Assembly: GCA_016872535.1 (NCBI GenBank)
Contig: VGZQ01000008.1
Location: forward strand, 1-50,810
DNA: 50,810 nucleotides
Direction: 5' to 3'
Origin: Rhodospirillales bacterium
GTDB lineage: Bacteria > Pseudomonadota > Alphaproteobacteria > Rhodospirillales > 2-12-FULL-67-15
Shown here piece by piece: positions 16,561 to 26,800 of this stretch. The notes below the pieces were generated by a model that searched no databases, had not been told where the DNA came from, and saw only the letters and a list, made by a program, of their open reading frames with translations. The first letter of the stretch is position 1, and each line of letters starts with the position of its first letter. A program made the translations under genes and the position numbers.

Positions 16561-17427
16561 TTAATGCGCCATCAGGAGCGGCACGGTCGCGTTGTCGAGG
16601 GCGTAGCGGGTTACGCCCCCGAGGATCATCTGGCGGAGCCGGTTGCGGGTATAAGCCCCCATCACCACCATGTTGGCGCCGATCTGGATGCAATCCTTGA
16701 ACAGTACCTCGCCTTCGATCCGCCCGGTGAGCGGCAGATTGTGGGTCGAGGCCTGGACGCCGAACCAGCCGAGATAGGTGAGCATTTCCGGCACCTCCGG
16801 CGCGGCGGGCGTTTCGCCGACCGCCGTCACCACCGTCACTTCCCTGGCGCGCTCGATGAATACGGTGGCCCCGGCGATAGCGCGCGCGGCCTCTTTGCTG
16901 CCGTTCCAGGAGATGGCGATCTTGGAGCCGATCGGGTCACCGTCGTAGTTGGGCGGAACCACCAGAACCGGGCGACCGGTTTCGAACAGGGACGCGTTCA
17001 GCGTCATGGTCGTGCCGACGTCGCTTTCGGGCGTCGGACGGGGCAGCACGATCAACCCGGTCAGGCGTCCGCGCCGGGAGACGATTTCCTCCTCGCGCCC
17101 GGTGTCCTCGATCCATGCGACCGACGCTCGCCCCGGCGCCGGACGTTCGATCACCGGCAAGTCGTATTTCTTGCAGACCTCGTCGTAGATAGCGCGGGCG
17201 CGGGCGGCGCGCTCACGCGATTCTTTTTCCGCCACGTCCATGATCTCTTCGACCAGAGTGCCGGATACGCCCTCGCCCAGGATCGGCACCGCGTCGCGCG
17301 GGTCGCCACGCACATGCAACACGTCGAGATGAGCGGACAAGTCGCGCGCCACCACGAATGCCGCGCTCAGCGCCGGACGCGACAATTCCGTCCCATTGAC
17401 GACGGCGAGAATAGATTTGATGGCCAT
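16561..17427 (-). CDS. Tandem universal stress protein (UspA family)
   Basis: A 288-residue cytoplasmic protein made of two Usp domains. The first begins IKSILAVVNGTE and the second near residue 155 with SKIAISWNGSKEAARA. The second ends with the ATP-binding signature region GAYTRNRLRQMILGG. Such proteins bind ATP and help survival under stress, but no specific target can be named. ATG at 17427 has GAGGG nine bases upstream. It lies 101 bases upstream of hpnM on the same strand, so it could contribute transcripts to the hopanoid operon. No clear terminator separates them. Confidence 0.92.
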   Translation of the reverse strand: MAIKSILAVVNGTELSRPALSAAFVVARDLSAHLDVLHVRGDPRDAVPILGEGVSGTLVEEIMDVAEKESRERAARARAIYDEVCKKYDLPVIERPAPGRASVAWIEDTGREEEIVSRRGRLTGLIVLPRPTPESDVGTTMTLNASLFETGRPVLVVPPNYDGDPIGSKIAISWNGSKEAARAIAGATVFIERAREVTVVTAVGETPAAPEVPEMLTYLGWFGVQASTHNLPLTGRIEGEVLFKDCIQIGANMVVMGAYTRNRLRQMILGGVTRYALDNATVPLLMAH

Positions 17428-17669
17428 GGGTTACCCTCTTATTTTCGCCCCCTCCCCACCCGGTTTGAATATAAGCTGCCCGCCGAAGGTTTCAAAGCGC
17501 GTTACCGGGTCTATGGCCCCTCGTCCGCCGGCTGCTCGCATGTCCGGACTGTCCCCCTAGGCGATTTACAGGGGGGCGGCATTCGTATTCAATCCCCATC
17601 AACCTCGGCCCATCGGCCTCGATGGCGACACGGGGATCATCGCGGGGGCTTGCGGTCGGAAGGCGTGGC

Positions 17670-18437
17670 ATGGACGGCGACATCATCGTCGAGACGGTCG
17701 GCTTAACCAAGCATTTCCGCGGCTTCACGGCCCTGCGCGAAGTCAATCTTCGGGTTCGCGCTCGCACTATTCATGCCATGATCGGACCCAACGGCGCGGG
17801 CAAGACGACCTGTTTCAACCTGATCACCAAATTCCTGCCGCCGTCCGACGGGCGCATACTGTTCAAGGGCCGCGACATCACCGGCGCCAACCCGGCCGAC
17901 ATCGCGCGCATGGGGATGATCCGGAGTTTTCAGATATCGGCCGTGTTCCCCCATCTGACCGTCCTCGAAAACGTGCGTATCGCGCTGCAACGGGCGCGCG
18001 ACGATTCGTTCCATTTCTGGAAATCCGAACGATCGCTGGCGGAGTTGAACGGCCGCGCGATGGCGCTGCTCGACGACGTCGGGCTGGCCGATCTGGCCGA
18101 TCTCTACGCCGTCGAATTGCCCTACGGACGGAAGCGAGCGCTGGAAATCGCGACCACGCTGGCACTGGAGCCGGAGATGCTGCTGCTCGACGAACCCACG
18201 TCGGGCATGGGACGCGAGGACATTAAGCGGATTTCCGATTTGATCCGCCGCGTCGCCGCCGACCGGACGGTCCTGATGGTCGAACACAACCTGTCGGTCG
18301 TCGCCGACCTCTCCGACACGATCACCGTGCTCGCGCGCGGCGAGGTGCTGGCCGAAGGCCCTTATGCCGAGGTGTCGCGCGACGCGGCCGTGATCGAAGC
18401 TTACATGGGCACCGGGGCGGGAAGTCATCATGCCTGA
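17670..18437 (+). CDS. livG: Branched-chain amino acid-type ABC transporter, ATP-binding protein LivG
   Basis: First ATPase of a LivGFHM-type importer, 255 residues. Walker A is GPNGAGKTT. The signature loop reads LPYGRKRALEIA, the LivG variant of LSGGQ, and Walker B is LLLDEPTSGM. LivG-like proteins carry the extra RSFQISAVFPHLTVLENV segment seen here. ATG at 17670 follows GGAAGG, whereas a longer frame upstream lacks a ribosome site. It overlaps livF by eight bases. The 240 bases upstream, towards the divergent stress protein gene, must hold the operon promoter, but I could not pick convincing boxes. Confidence 0.93.
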   Translation: MDGDIIVETVGLTKHFRGFTALREVNLRVRARTIHAMIGPNGAGKTTCFNLITKFLPPSDGRILFKGRDITGANPADIARMGMIRSFQISAVFPHLTVLENVRIALQRARDDSFHFWKSERSLAELNGRAMALLDDVGLADLADLYAVELPYGRKRALEIATTLALEPEMLLLDEPTSGMGREDIKRISDLIRRVAADRTVLMVEHNLSVVADLSDTITVLARGEVLAEGPYAEVSRDAAVIEAYMGTGAGSHHA

Positions 18438-19134
18438 GACGGTGCTCGAGGTCGGCGATTTGCACGCCCACTACGGCGAATCCCATATCCTGCACGGAAT
18501 GACCTTTTCCGTGCCCCGGGGCGAGGTGGTGACCCTGCTCGGGCGCAACGGTGTTGGCAAAACCACCACCATGCGCGCGATCATGGGCTTGATCGACCGG
18601 AGGTCGGGTTCGGTTCGCTATCGCGGCGACGAGTTGATCAGGCTCGCGCCCGAAAAAATCGCTCGCAAAGGTATTGCCTATTGCCCAGAGGAACGGGGCA
18701 TTTTCGCCAGCCTGTCGGTCAAGGAAAACCTCCTGCTGCCTCCGGTGGTGCAGGACGGCGGACTGTCCGTCGACGAGGTGTACGGGTTGTTTCCAATCCT
18801 CAAGGAGCGCGGCGCCAGCCAGGGCACCAAACTCTCCGGCGGCGAGCAGCAAATGCTAGCCATCGCCCGCATCCTGCGCACCGGCGCCCATCTGCTGCTT
18901 TTGGACGAACCGACCGAGGGCCTCGCGCCGGTGATCATCCAGCAGATCGGCGCGACCATACGGCGGCTTCGCGAAAAGGGATTCACGGTGCTTCTGGTCG
19001 AGCAGAACTTTCATTTCGCCGCGACTGTCGCCAATCGCCATTACATCGTCGAACACGGCCAAGTGGTGGACATGATCCTGAACGACGACGTCGCAGCCAA
19101 CGAGGAGAAACTCAAGGCCTACCTCGGCGTTTGA
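18430..19134 (+). CDS. livF: Branched-chain amino acid-type ABC transporter, ATP-binding protein LivF
   Basis: Second ATPase of the importer, 234 residues. Walker A is GRNGVGKTT, the signature is LSGGEQQMLAIAR, Walker B is LLLLDEPTEGL and the switch His lies after LLVEQNFHFA. The PEERGIFASLSVKENL segment is typical of LivF. It overlaps livG by eight bases and is followed after 50 bases by the binding-protein gene. With livG it should power uptake of branched-chain amino acids, amides or urea-like compounds. The cargo cannot be told from the ATPases. Confidence 0.93.
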   Translation: MPETVLEVGDLHAHYGESHILHGMTFSVPRGEVVTLLGRNGVGKTTTMRAIMGLIDRRSGSVRYRGDELIRLAPEKIARKGIAYCPEERGIFASLSVKENLLLPPVVQDGGLSVDEVYGLFPILKERGASQGTKLSGGEQQMLAIARILRTGAHLLLLDEPTEGLAPVIIQQIGATIRRLREKGFTVLLVEQNFHFAATVANRHYIVEHGQVVDMILNDDVAANEEKLKAYLGV

Positions 19135-19184
19135 TGGCCGCCGGGGTATCCGTTCGAACCATCGCAACCAGGAAGGAGGCTTGC

Positions 19185-20399
19185 ATGCGTATCACGATGA
19201 AGATGCTTATGGGTGTCGCCGCGGCGGCGATCGCCGCCGTTGGGCCCGCGTCGGCGCAACAAATGTCTGACGGCGTCGTCAAGATCGGCGTGCTCAACGA
19301 CCAGTCGGGGCTGTATGCCGACTTGTCCGGGCCCGGCTCGACTTGGGCGGCGCGCAAGGCGGTCGCCGACTTCAAGCCCTCGTTCAAGGTCGAGGTCATC
19401 GCCGCCGATCACCAGAACAAGCCCGACGTCGGCGCCAGCATCGCCCGTCAGTGGCTCGACGTCGATAAGGTGGACATGATCGTCGACGTGCCGACCTCGT
19501 CGGTGGTGCTGGCGATCAACCAGATCGTCAAGGAAAAGAACAAGGTCATGATGGTCTCGACCGGCGCCACCGCCGACTTGACCGGCAAGGCCTGCACGCC
19601 CAACAGCGTGCACTGGACCTACGACACCTGGGCACTCGCCAACGGCACCGGCAAGGCGATCGTCAAGACCGGCGGCGATACCTGGTTCTTCATCACCGCC
19701 GATTACGCCTTCGGCCACGCCCTCGAGCGCGACACCGAAGCCGTGGTCAACGCCAACGGCGGCAAGGTGCTGGGCAAGGTGCGGACGCCGTTCCCCGGCA
19801 CCACCGACTTTTCGTCGTTCCTGCTCCAGGCGCAGGCCTCGAAGGCGAAGATCATCGGCCTCGCCAACGCCGGCGGCGACACCATCAATTCGATCAAGCA
19901 GGCGGCCGAATTCGGCATCGTCAAGGGCGGGCAAAACCTCGCCGGCCTGTTGGTGTTCCTGACCGACATCCACGCGCTTGGCCTGCAGACGGCGCAAGGG
20001 CTGATCATGACCGAAGCGTGGTATTGGGACATGACGGAGGCCAACCGCGCGTTCGCCAAGGAGTTCGCGGCGGCCAACAAGGGCAACCACCCGACCATGG
20101 GCCAGGCCGGCGTCTACTCGGCGGTTTATCACTACCTGCGCGCGGTCGACGCGCTCAAGTCCGACGCCGACGGCGCCAAGGTGGTGGCGAAGATGAAGGA
20201 GATGCCGACCGACGACAAACTGTTCGGCAAAGGCCAAGTCCGCGCCGACGGCCGCCATATCCATCCCATGTATCTGTTCGAGGTCAAGAAGCCCTCGGAG
20301 TCCAAGGGTCCGTGGGATTACTACAAGGTCCGCGCCACCATTCCGGCCGACGAAGCTTTCCGTCCGCTCAAGGACGGCGGCTGCCCGCTGGTGAACTGA
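19185..20399 (+). CDS. ABC transporter periplasmic substrate-binding protein (LivK/Peripla_BP_6 type)
   Basis: A 404-residue exported binding protein. The signal peptide runs from MRITMKMLMG through a hydrophobic core to GPASAQQ, with cleavage expected after Ala-24 (ASA|QQ). The mature protein starts with VKIGVLNDQSGLYADLSGPG, the usual fold I periplasmic-binding start. A very strong ribosome site (GGAAGGAGG, 19171-19179) precedes the ATG, consistent with the higher expression needed for a binding protein. The subgroup occurs widely with LivHMGF permeases in alphaproteobacteria; ligand unknown. The gene sits between the ATPase pair and the permease pair, which is an unusual internal position. 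Confidence 0.9.
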   Translation: MRITMKMLMGVAAAAIAAVGPASAQQMSDGVVKIGVLNDQSGLYADLSGPGSTWAARKAVADFKPSFKVEVIAADHQNKPDVGASIARQWLDVDKVDMIVDVPTSSVVLAINQIVKEKNKVMMVSTGATADLTGKACTPNSVHWTYDTWALANGTGKAIVKTGGDTWFFITADYAFGHALERDTEAVVNANGGKVLGKVRTPFPGTTDFSSFLLQAQASKAKIIGLANAGGDTINSIKQAAEFGIVKGGQNLAGLLVFLTDIHALGLQTAQGLIMTEAWYWDMTEANRAFAKEFAAANKGNHPTMGQAGVYSAVYHYLRAVDALKSDADGAKVVAKMKEMPTDDKLFGKGQVRADGRHIHPMYLFEVKKPSESKGPWDYYKVRATIPADEAFRPLKDGGCPLVN

Positions 20400-20443
20400 C
20401 ACCGGACCGAGCCTAAGAACCGGAAAGACGGGCGAGCCCGGGC

Positions 20444-21331
20444 ATGTTCGCGATCCTCGGCATTTCGTCGCAGGCGTTGTTCGGTCAGCTGCTGATCGGG
20501 CTGATCAACGGCGCGTTCTACGCGATGCTGAGTCTCGGGCTCGCCCTGATTTTCGGATTGCTCAACATCATCAACTTCACCCACGGCGCCCAATATATGA
20601 TGGGCGCTTTCGCGGCGTGGCTGCTGCTGACGTACGCCGGCGTTAGTTACTGGTGGGCGTTGCTCTTGGCGCCGATCATCGTCGGGGTGACCGGAATCGT
20701 CGTCGAGCGCCTGTTCCTGCGCCGGCTTTACAAACTCGATCATCTGTATGGCTTGCTGCTCACCTTCGGGCTCGCGCTCATGCTCGAAGGCGGGTTTCGC
20801 CAAATGTACGGCGTGTCCGGCTTGCCCTATCAAATCCCGCAGGAGCTGCTCGGCGCCTACAACCTGGGATTCATGTTCCTGCCCAAGTACCGGGCCTGGG
20901 TGGTGGTCATTTCCCTCGTCGTCTGCCTGGCCACCTGGCTGTTGATCGAGAAGACCAAGCTCGGTTCCTATTTGCGGGCGGCGACGGAAAACCCGTCCCT
21001 GGTGCGCGCCTTCGGCATCAATGTGCCGATCATGATCACGTTGACCTATGGATTTGGCGTGGCCCTGGCCGGGTTCGCGGGCGTGCTCGCCGCGCCGATC
21101 TACCAGGTCAGCCCGATCATGGGGTCCAACCTGATCATCGTCGTGTTCGCGGTGGTGGTGATCGGCGGTATGGGATCAATTTTGGGCTCGATCGTCACCG
21201 GCTTCGCCCTTGGCCTGATCGAAGGGTTGACCAAGGTCTTCTATCCCGAGGCCTCCAGCACGGTCATTTTCGTCATCATGGCGATCGTGCTGCTGCTCAA
21301 GCCCACGGGATTGTTCGGGCGGAGGGCCTGA
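20444..21331 (+). CDS. livH: Branched-chain amino acid-type ABC transporter permease LivH
   Basis: A 295-residue inner-membrane permease with about eight hydrophobic segments. LINGAFYAMLSLGLALIFG near the N-terminus is typical of LivH. The cytoplasmic loop GSYLRAATENPSLVRAFGIN is the EAA-like contact for the ATPases. The C-terminus has VVIGGMGSILGSIVTGFALG. It follows the binding protein by 44 bases and its stop overlaps the livM start by one base (TGATG). Confidence 0.93.
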   Translation: MFAILGISSQALFGQLLIGLINGAFYAMLSLGLALIFGLLNIINFTHGAQYMMGAFAAWLLLTYAGVSYWWALLLAPIIVGVTGIVVERLFLRRLYKLDHLYGLLLTFGLALMLEGGFRQMYGVSGLPYQIPQELLGAYNLGFMFLPKYRAWVVVISLVVCLATWLLIEKTKLGSYLRAATENPSLVRAFGINVPIMITLTYGFGVALAGFAGVLAAPIYQVSPIMGSNLIIVVFAVVVIGGMGSILGSIVTGFALGLIEGLTKVFYPEASSTVIFVIMAIVLLLKPTGLFGRRA

Positions 21332-22275
21332 TGGTCATGGACCGCCGCCTCGTCCTCTACGGCGCGCTGGTGATCGCGGCGTTGGTCGCGCCGGCCGTCA
21401 TTTATCCCATCTTCCTGATGAAGGCGCTCTGTTTCGCCTTGTTCGCCTGCGCCTTTAATCTGCTGCTCGGCTATGTGGGGCTGTTGTCGTTCGGTCACGC
21501 CGCCTATTTTGGCTTCGCCGCCTACATCACCGGCCATACAGCGAAGGTCTGGGGCTGGCCGCCGGAGATCGCGATCTTGGCCGGGACGGCCGTGGCGGCG
21601 GCGCTCGGCGTCGCGTTCGGCTGGCTCGCCATTCGCCGTCAGGGCATTTATTTCGCCATGATTACGCTGGCGCTGGCGCAGATGCTGTATTTCTTCTGCG
21701 TTCAGGCGCCTTTCACCCACGGCGAGGACGGCATCCAAGCCATTCCGCGCGGCCGATTGCTCGGCCTGATCGACCTCAACGATACGCTGACCATGTATTA
21801 CTTCGTGTTGGCGGTGTTCATCGCCGGATTCTTGCTGATCCAACGCACGATCCACTCGCCCTTCGGCCAGGTTCTCAAGGCGATCCGGGAAAACGAATCC
21901 CGCGCCGTCTCGCTCGGCTACCGGGCCGAACGCTACAAGCTCGCCGCCTTCGTGCTGTCGGCGGCGCTCTCCGGCGTGGCCGGCTCCCTGATGACGTTGG
22001 TGTTCAAGTTCGCGACCTTGAACAACGTGCACTGGCACATGTCGGGGGACGTCGTGTTGATGACTCTGCTGGGCGGCGTCGGCACGGTGCTTGGCCCCGT
22101 GGTCGGCGCGTTCTTGGTCGCCGCGCTTCAGCAATATTTGGCGCAACTGGGCGCATGGGTCACTATCGTCCAAGGGTTCATCTTTTTCGTCTGCGTGCTG
22201 TTGTTCCGTCGCGGCATCGTCGGCGAAATCAACGCCCTGTTGCGCTGGCACCGCTTGGCGAAGAAAGCGGACTAG
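21331..22275 (+). CDS. livM: Branched-chain amino acid-type ABC transporter permease LivM
   Basis: A 314-residue permease partner of LivH. The family segments FNLLLGYVGLLSFGHAAYFG, GIYFAMITLALAQM and the ATPase-contact loop FGQVLKAIRENESRAVSLGY are present, as is LLGGVGTVLGPVVGA. ATG at 21331 is preceded by GGAGGG at 21321. The last 47 bases overlap the 3' end of the convergent kinase-like gene. It completes the importer. Confidence 0.93.
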   Translation: MVMDRRLVLYGALVIAALVAPAVIYPIFLMKALCFALFACAFNLLLGYVGLLSFGHAAYFGFAAYITGHTAKVWGWPPEIAILAGTAVAAALGVAFGWLAIRRQGIYFAMITLALAQMLYFFCVQAPFTHGEDGIQAIPRGRLLGLIDLNDTLTMYYFVLAVFIAGFLLIQRTIHSPFGQVLKAIRENESRAVSLGYRAERYKLAAFVLSAALSGVAGSLMTLVFKFATLNNVHWHMSGDVVLMTLLGGVGTVLGPVVGAFLVAALQQYLAQLGAWVTIVQGFIFFVCVLLFRRGIVGEINALLRWHRLAKKAD

Positions 22276-23863
22276 CGTCGACGCCCAAGGCGGTGCTGGC
22301 CTGGGCGAGCGTTTCCTCGGGCGTACCGCCGCTGTCGATCCGGGTCCAGGTTATCTCGCCGAGGTCATAAGTCATCTGCCGCCGAAGCACTTCGGCGGTC
22401 GCATCGGATACGTTGGCTGTCCGTTCGGTTACGCGCCGTTCCATGATCGCCGGATCGGCCGAGAGCCACAGGCCGTCGAACGGCACGCCGCAGATGTGCG
22501 CGACGGAAGCGATGCGTTTCCGTTCCGCCGGCGCCGCAAATAGCGCGTCCGCGACCACCGAGCGGCCCGCGCGCAACGCCGTCTCGACGCGATTCGTCAT
22601 CTCGGCGTAGGTACGCGCGGTCATGTCCGCCGTGTAGCCGTCGGGACCGAGACGGTCATGCAGGGTCACGCCGGCCAACTGCTTGCGAATCACGTCGGTC
22701 CGCACCACCCGTGCACCCGGCGCAGTCCCAAGCCAGGGGGCGAGCGCGTCCGCGAGCCGGGATTTGCCGCTGCCGGAAAGCCCGCCGACGGCGATCAGGC
22801 GAGGTTTATCGGGCGCAAGATAGGCGAAGGCTTCTTGCAAATATCGGCGCGATTCCTCCAACCGGGCGCGGGCCTGTTCGACATTCGTTATGGCGCGCCC
22901 CGGTAGGGGCGCCTTATTTGATGCGCGCGGGAATTCGCCCGCGCGCGCCGCCGTCGCGCCCACATGGGCGCGGATCGCGGCACGGAGCGACAGGAACAAC
23001 GGCAATGCTGCCAAGCCCTCTTCGTCGCCGGTCGCGTCGAGATAGCGGTTGAGAAATTGGCCGGCCAGCGTCCGTCGACCGAGGTGGTCGAGGTCCATCA
23101 CCAGAAAAGCGGCGTCGTAGAGCGTGTCGATGACGGCGAAGGTTTCGTTGAATTCGATGGCGTCAAACAGAACCGGATGGCCGTCGATCAGGCAGATGTT
23201 GCCGAGATGGAGATCACCATGGCAGCGGCGCACCCGGCCGCCATCGCGGCGTCGTTCGAGCAGGCCGCGCAGCGACGCCAGGCGCGCTTCCGAAGATTGC
23301 CGCAGGCGCTCGATATCGGCCGCGTCGAAGGCGCCGGCGGCGGGTCCGGTCATGCTCGCGGCGTTGCCGGCGATGGTGTGCGCGAAGCCGGCGACCGAAT
23401 CCGCCTCGCGGTGAACCTCGGCGTCGCGGTGGAAGCGGGCGACGGTTTCCGCCAATTCCACGATCCGGCCGCGGTCGAGGGCACCCACGCGCGCCAAGCG
23501 GTCGAACAGCGTCGCCTCGTCGAAACGAGTCATCTCCACCAACCATTCGACCGGCTCGCCCGGCCCGTCGAAAACGAGTCCCCCTCCCGGCGCGCGCGCC
23601 AAGGGAACGACGCCGCGGTAGATCGCCGGCGCGGCGCGGCGGTTGACGGCAATTTCCGCTTCGCACGCCGCGCGGCGTTTTTCCAAGCTCGAAAAGTCGA
23701 GATAGGGGTAGCGCACCGCTTTCTTGAGCTTGAAGGCGCGCGCCCCCGCGAGAAAAACGACCGAGATATGGGTTTCGATCCGGCGCACCTCCTTGATGCC
23801 CGCGCCGTAGGACGACGGCTCGGACAGGAAGGCAACCGCCTCGGTTTGATTTTCGAAGCTCAT
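22229..23863 (-). CDS. Fused aminoglycoside phosphotransferase-like / P-loop ATPase protein
   Basis: A 544-residue two-domain protein. The N-terminal two thirds are an APH-like kinase fold with the catalytic loop CHGDLHLGNICL (Brenner motif) and metal-site LFDAIEFNE. From about residue 355 a zeta-toxin or gluconate-kinase-like P-loop domain begins with GGLSGSGKS. Proteins of this architecture are common in proteobacteria, but their substrate is not established, so antibiotic resistance should not be assumed. ATG overlaps the RND pump stop by four bases (ATGA), so it is translationally coupled to the efflux operon. Its 3' end overlaps livM by 47 bases. Confidence 0.85.
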   Translation of the reverse strand: MSFENQTEAVAFLSEPSSYGAGIKEVRRIETHISVVFLAGARAFKLKKAVRYPYLDFSSLEKRRAACEAEIAVNRRAAPAIYRGVVPLARAPGGGLVFDGPGEPVEWLVEMTRFDEATLFDRLARVGALDRGRIVELAETVARFHRDAEVHREADSVAGFAHTIAGNAASMTGPAAGAFDAADIERLRQSSEARLASLRGLLERRRDGGRVRRCHGDLHLGNICLIDGHPVLFDAIEFNETFAVIDTLYDAAFLVMDLDHLGRRTLAGQFLNRYLDATGDEEGLAALPLFLSLRAAIRAHVGATAARAGEFPRASNKAPLPGRAITNVEQARARLEESRRYLQEAFAYLAPDKPRLIAVGGLSGSGKSRLADALAPWLGTAPGARVVRTDVIRKQLAGVTLHDRLGPDGYTADMTARTYAEMTNRVETALRAGRSVVADALFAAPAERKRIASVAHICGVPFDGLWLSADPAIMERRVTERTANVSDATAEVLRRQMTYDLGEITWTRIDSGGTPEETLAQASTALGVDASPLSSPSGASATGR

Positions 23864-26800
23864 CGCGCGCCGGACATGGGACGACCGTCATCGCGCAGCC
23901 AGACGTAGAGCGCGGGAATCGTCAGCATGGTCAGCGCGGTCGACGACGCCAACCCGAACACCAGGGAAATGGCGAGCCCCTGAAAAATAGGGTCGAGCAG
24001 GATGAAGGTGGCGCCGGTCATCGCCGCGGCCGCCGTCAGCACGATCGGCTTGATGCGGATCGCGCCCGCCTCCAGGAGCACGTCGCGCAAGGCGTCGCCC
24101 TTGCCCTGGCGGTGGCGAATGAAATCGACCAACAGAATCGAGTTGCGGACGATGATGCCGGCGAGCGCGATGAAGCCGATCATCGAGGTGGCGGTGAACG
24201 GCGCCGAAAACAACCAGTGACCGAATACGATGCCGATCAACGTCAGCGGCACCGGTGTCAGGATGACCAGCGGCAACACGAAGCTGCCGAACTGGGCGAC
24301 CACCAGGACGTAGATTCCGAACAGCGCGAAGGCGAAGGCGAGCCCCATGTCGCGGAACGTGACGTAGGTGATCTCCCATTCCCCGTCCCACAGCAGCGTG
24401 ACCTTGGATTCGTCCACCGGCTGGCCGTGGAGACGAATGTCCCCTTTCCGGCCCGCGCCCGCCCATTCGGCGCCGGCGAGCCGGTCGCCGACCGCCAGCA
24501 TGCCGTAAATCGGCGCCTCGAAGCGCCCGGCCAGTTCGGCCGTCACGTAATCAGCGAAGCGCCCGTCGCGGCGATAGAGGGGATAGGAGCCGCGCTCGCG
24601 CCTGAGCCGCACCACGTCACCGATTTCGACGTTGGCGCCGGAATCGGCGGCCTCACCCGGCGCGGCAATCGGGGTGGAGAGCAGCCGTTCGGTCGGCACC
24701 AGCGCTTCCTTGGGCAGGCGCACGGCGATCTCGACCGGATTGATGCCGGGTCCGCGATGGGAATAGCCGACCCGCACGCCGGCGAGCAGCGCTTCCAGGG
24801 TGTCGTACAGCGCCTGTTCCTGAACGCCGTGGTATTCGAGATTCTCCTGCTCAATCTCGATGCGCAGGCGCTCGGGCGGCGTGCCGAAGGAATCATCCAC
24901 GTCGACGATGAAGTCGACCGCCTCGAACGCTTGGCGTACCCGCCGTGCGGCCTCGCGCCGGGTTTCCGCGTCGGGACCGTAGATTTCCGCCATCAGGGTA
25001 CCGATCACCGGCGGTCCCGGCGGCACCTCGGCGACCTTGAACTCGACCCCGGCAAGATCCGGCAGCGCCGCAAGCCGTTGACGGATGTCGAGAGCGATGG
25101 CGTGGCTTTGTCGGGCCCGCTCGCCCTTGGGTTTGAAATTGACCTGGATGTCACCCTGCCACGGCTGGCGCCGCAGGTAATAATGCCGGACCAAGCCGTT
25201 GAAGTTGAACGGTGCGGCGGTACCGGCATACAGCTGGAGGTGGGTGATTTCGGGAATGCCGTTCAAGGCGTCGGCGGCGGCCATCAGGGCGCGTTCGGTC
25301 GCCTCGATGGCGCTGCCTTCCGGCAAGTCGAAAATCACCTGGACCTCGGACTTGTTGTCGAACGGCAGCAGCTTCACCGTCACGTGCCGGGTGGCGAACG
25401 GCACGCACGCGATCACGGTCCCGATCGCCACCGCCGCCAGAAACCGCTTCGCCCGCCGCCGCTCGGCCAACAGCGGCGCGGCAACGCGGCGATAAAGCGC
25501 GCCAAGCCGCCCGGCATGATCGCCGCCATGTCCGTCTTCCCGCTCAGGCGCCAAGCGTCGCAGCAACAAGGCCAGCCAGGGCGTGACGGTCACCGCGACG
25601 AAGAACGAGAACAGCATGGCGGCCGAGGCATTGGCCGGGATCGGGCTCATATAGGGTCCCATCAGCCCCGAAACGAACATCATCGGCAGCAACGCCACGA
25701 CGATGGTAAGCGTGGCGACGATGGTTGGATTGCCGACCTCGGCGACCGCCTCGATCGCGGCGTGGACGCGGTCGCGGCCATCGTTCATCGCCCAGTGGCG
25801 GGCGATGTTTTCCACCACCACGATCGCGTCGTCGACCAGGATGCCGATCGAAAAGATCAGCGCGAACAGGCTGACGCGGTTGATGGTATATCCCATCAGC
25901 CACGACGCGAACAACGTGAGCAGGATGGTCGACGGCACCACCATCAGGACGACGACGCCTTCGCGCCAGCCGAGCGCGATGCCGACCAGGACGACGATCG
26001 ATACGGTGGCGAGCGCGAGATGAAATAACAGCTCGTTCGACTTCTCGGTCGCGGTCGCGCCATAATTGCGCGTCACCGCCACGTCGACTTCCGGCGGGAT
26101 CAGCGAGCCGCGCACCGTCTCCAGTTGGCGCAGCACCGCGTCGGCCACGGCGACCGCGTTGGCGCCCTTGCGCTTGGCGACGGCGAGGGTGACGGCGGGA
26201 CGGCGCTCGAAAGTTCCGGAGGCCGTCTTGACCAGGTGCCAGACCCGGCTTTCCTCCGGCTTGGCGCCGATTACGACCCGGGCGACGTCCTTGACGTAGA
26301 CCGGGCGCCCGTCGCGGCTGGTGATCAGGAGCTGGCCGATGTCGGGCTGGCCGTCGAGCGTCTGGCCGGCGAGCACCGGCAGTGCCCGGCCGCGCTCGCG
26401 CATCTGGCCGATGACGAAACGACGATTGGCGTGGCGCACCTTGTCGACGAGCTGGGCGAGCGTTACGCCGTAGAGCGCTAGCCGCTCCGGGTCTGGCTCG
26501 ACGCGGATTTGGTCCGCGCGCCCGCCGACGACGAACACCAAGCCGACGTCCGGCGCCTTGGTCAGGTGGTGGATCAGGTCGTCCGCGACCTTGTGGAGCG
26601 CGTTGTCGTCCCAGCGTCGCTCGGCGTCGTCCTTGGGCGACAGGGTCAATGTCACGATCGGCACGTCGTTGATCCCGCGCCCGACGATCAACGGCTCGGG
26701 CACGCCGATCGGGATGCGCCAGATGTTGGCGCGGATTTCGTCGTGCACGCGCACCAGGGCCGCGTCTTCGCTGGTCCCGACCTCGAAGCGGACGGTGACC

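Noticed and set aside
17553-17575. CCCCCT/AGGGGG inverted repeat upstream of livG
   Set aside because: Short homopolymer-like arms with an 11-base loop. Not distinctive enough to call an operator.
22229-23863. Aminoglycoside resistance gene
   Set aside because: The APH-like kinase domain is part of a widespread two-domain housekeeping-type protein, not one of the known resistance enzymes.
24112-26028. A 638-codon open frame on the + strand opposite the RND pump gene
   Set aside because: It is a shadow of GC-rich codon use. Its product is Arg/His/Gln/Asp-rich without motifs, and the reverse-strand pump is unmistakable.
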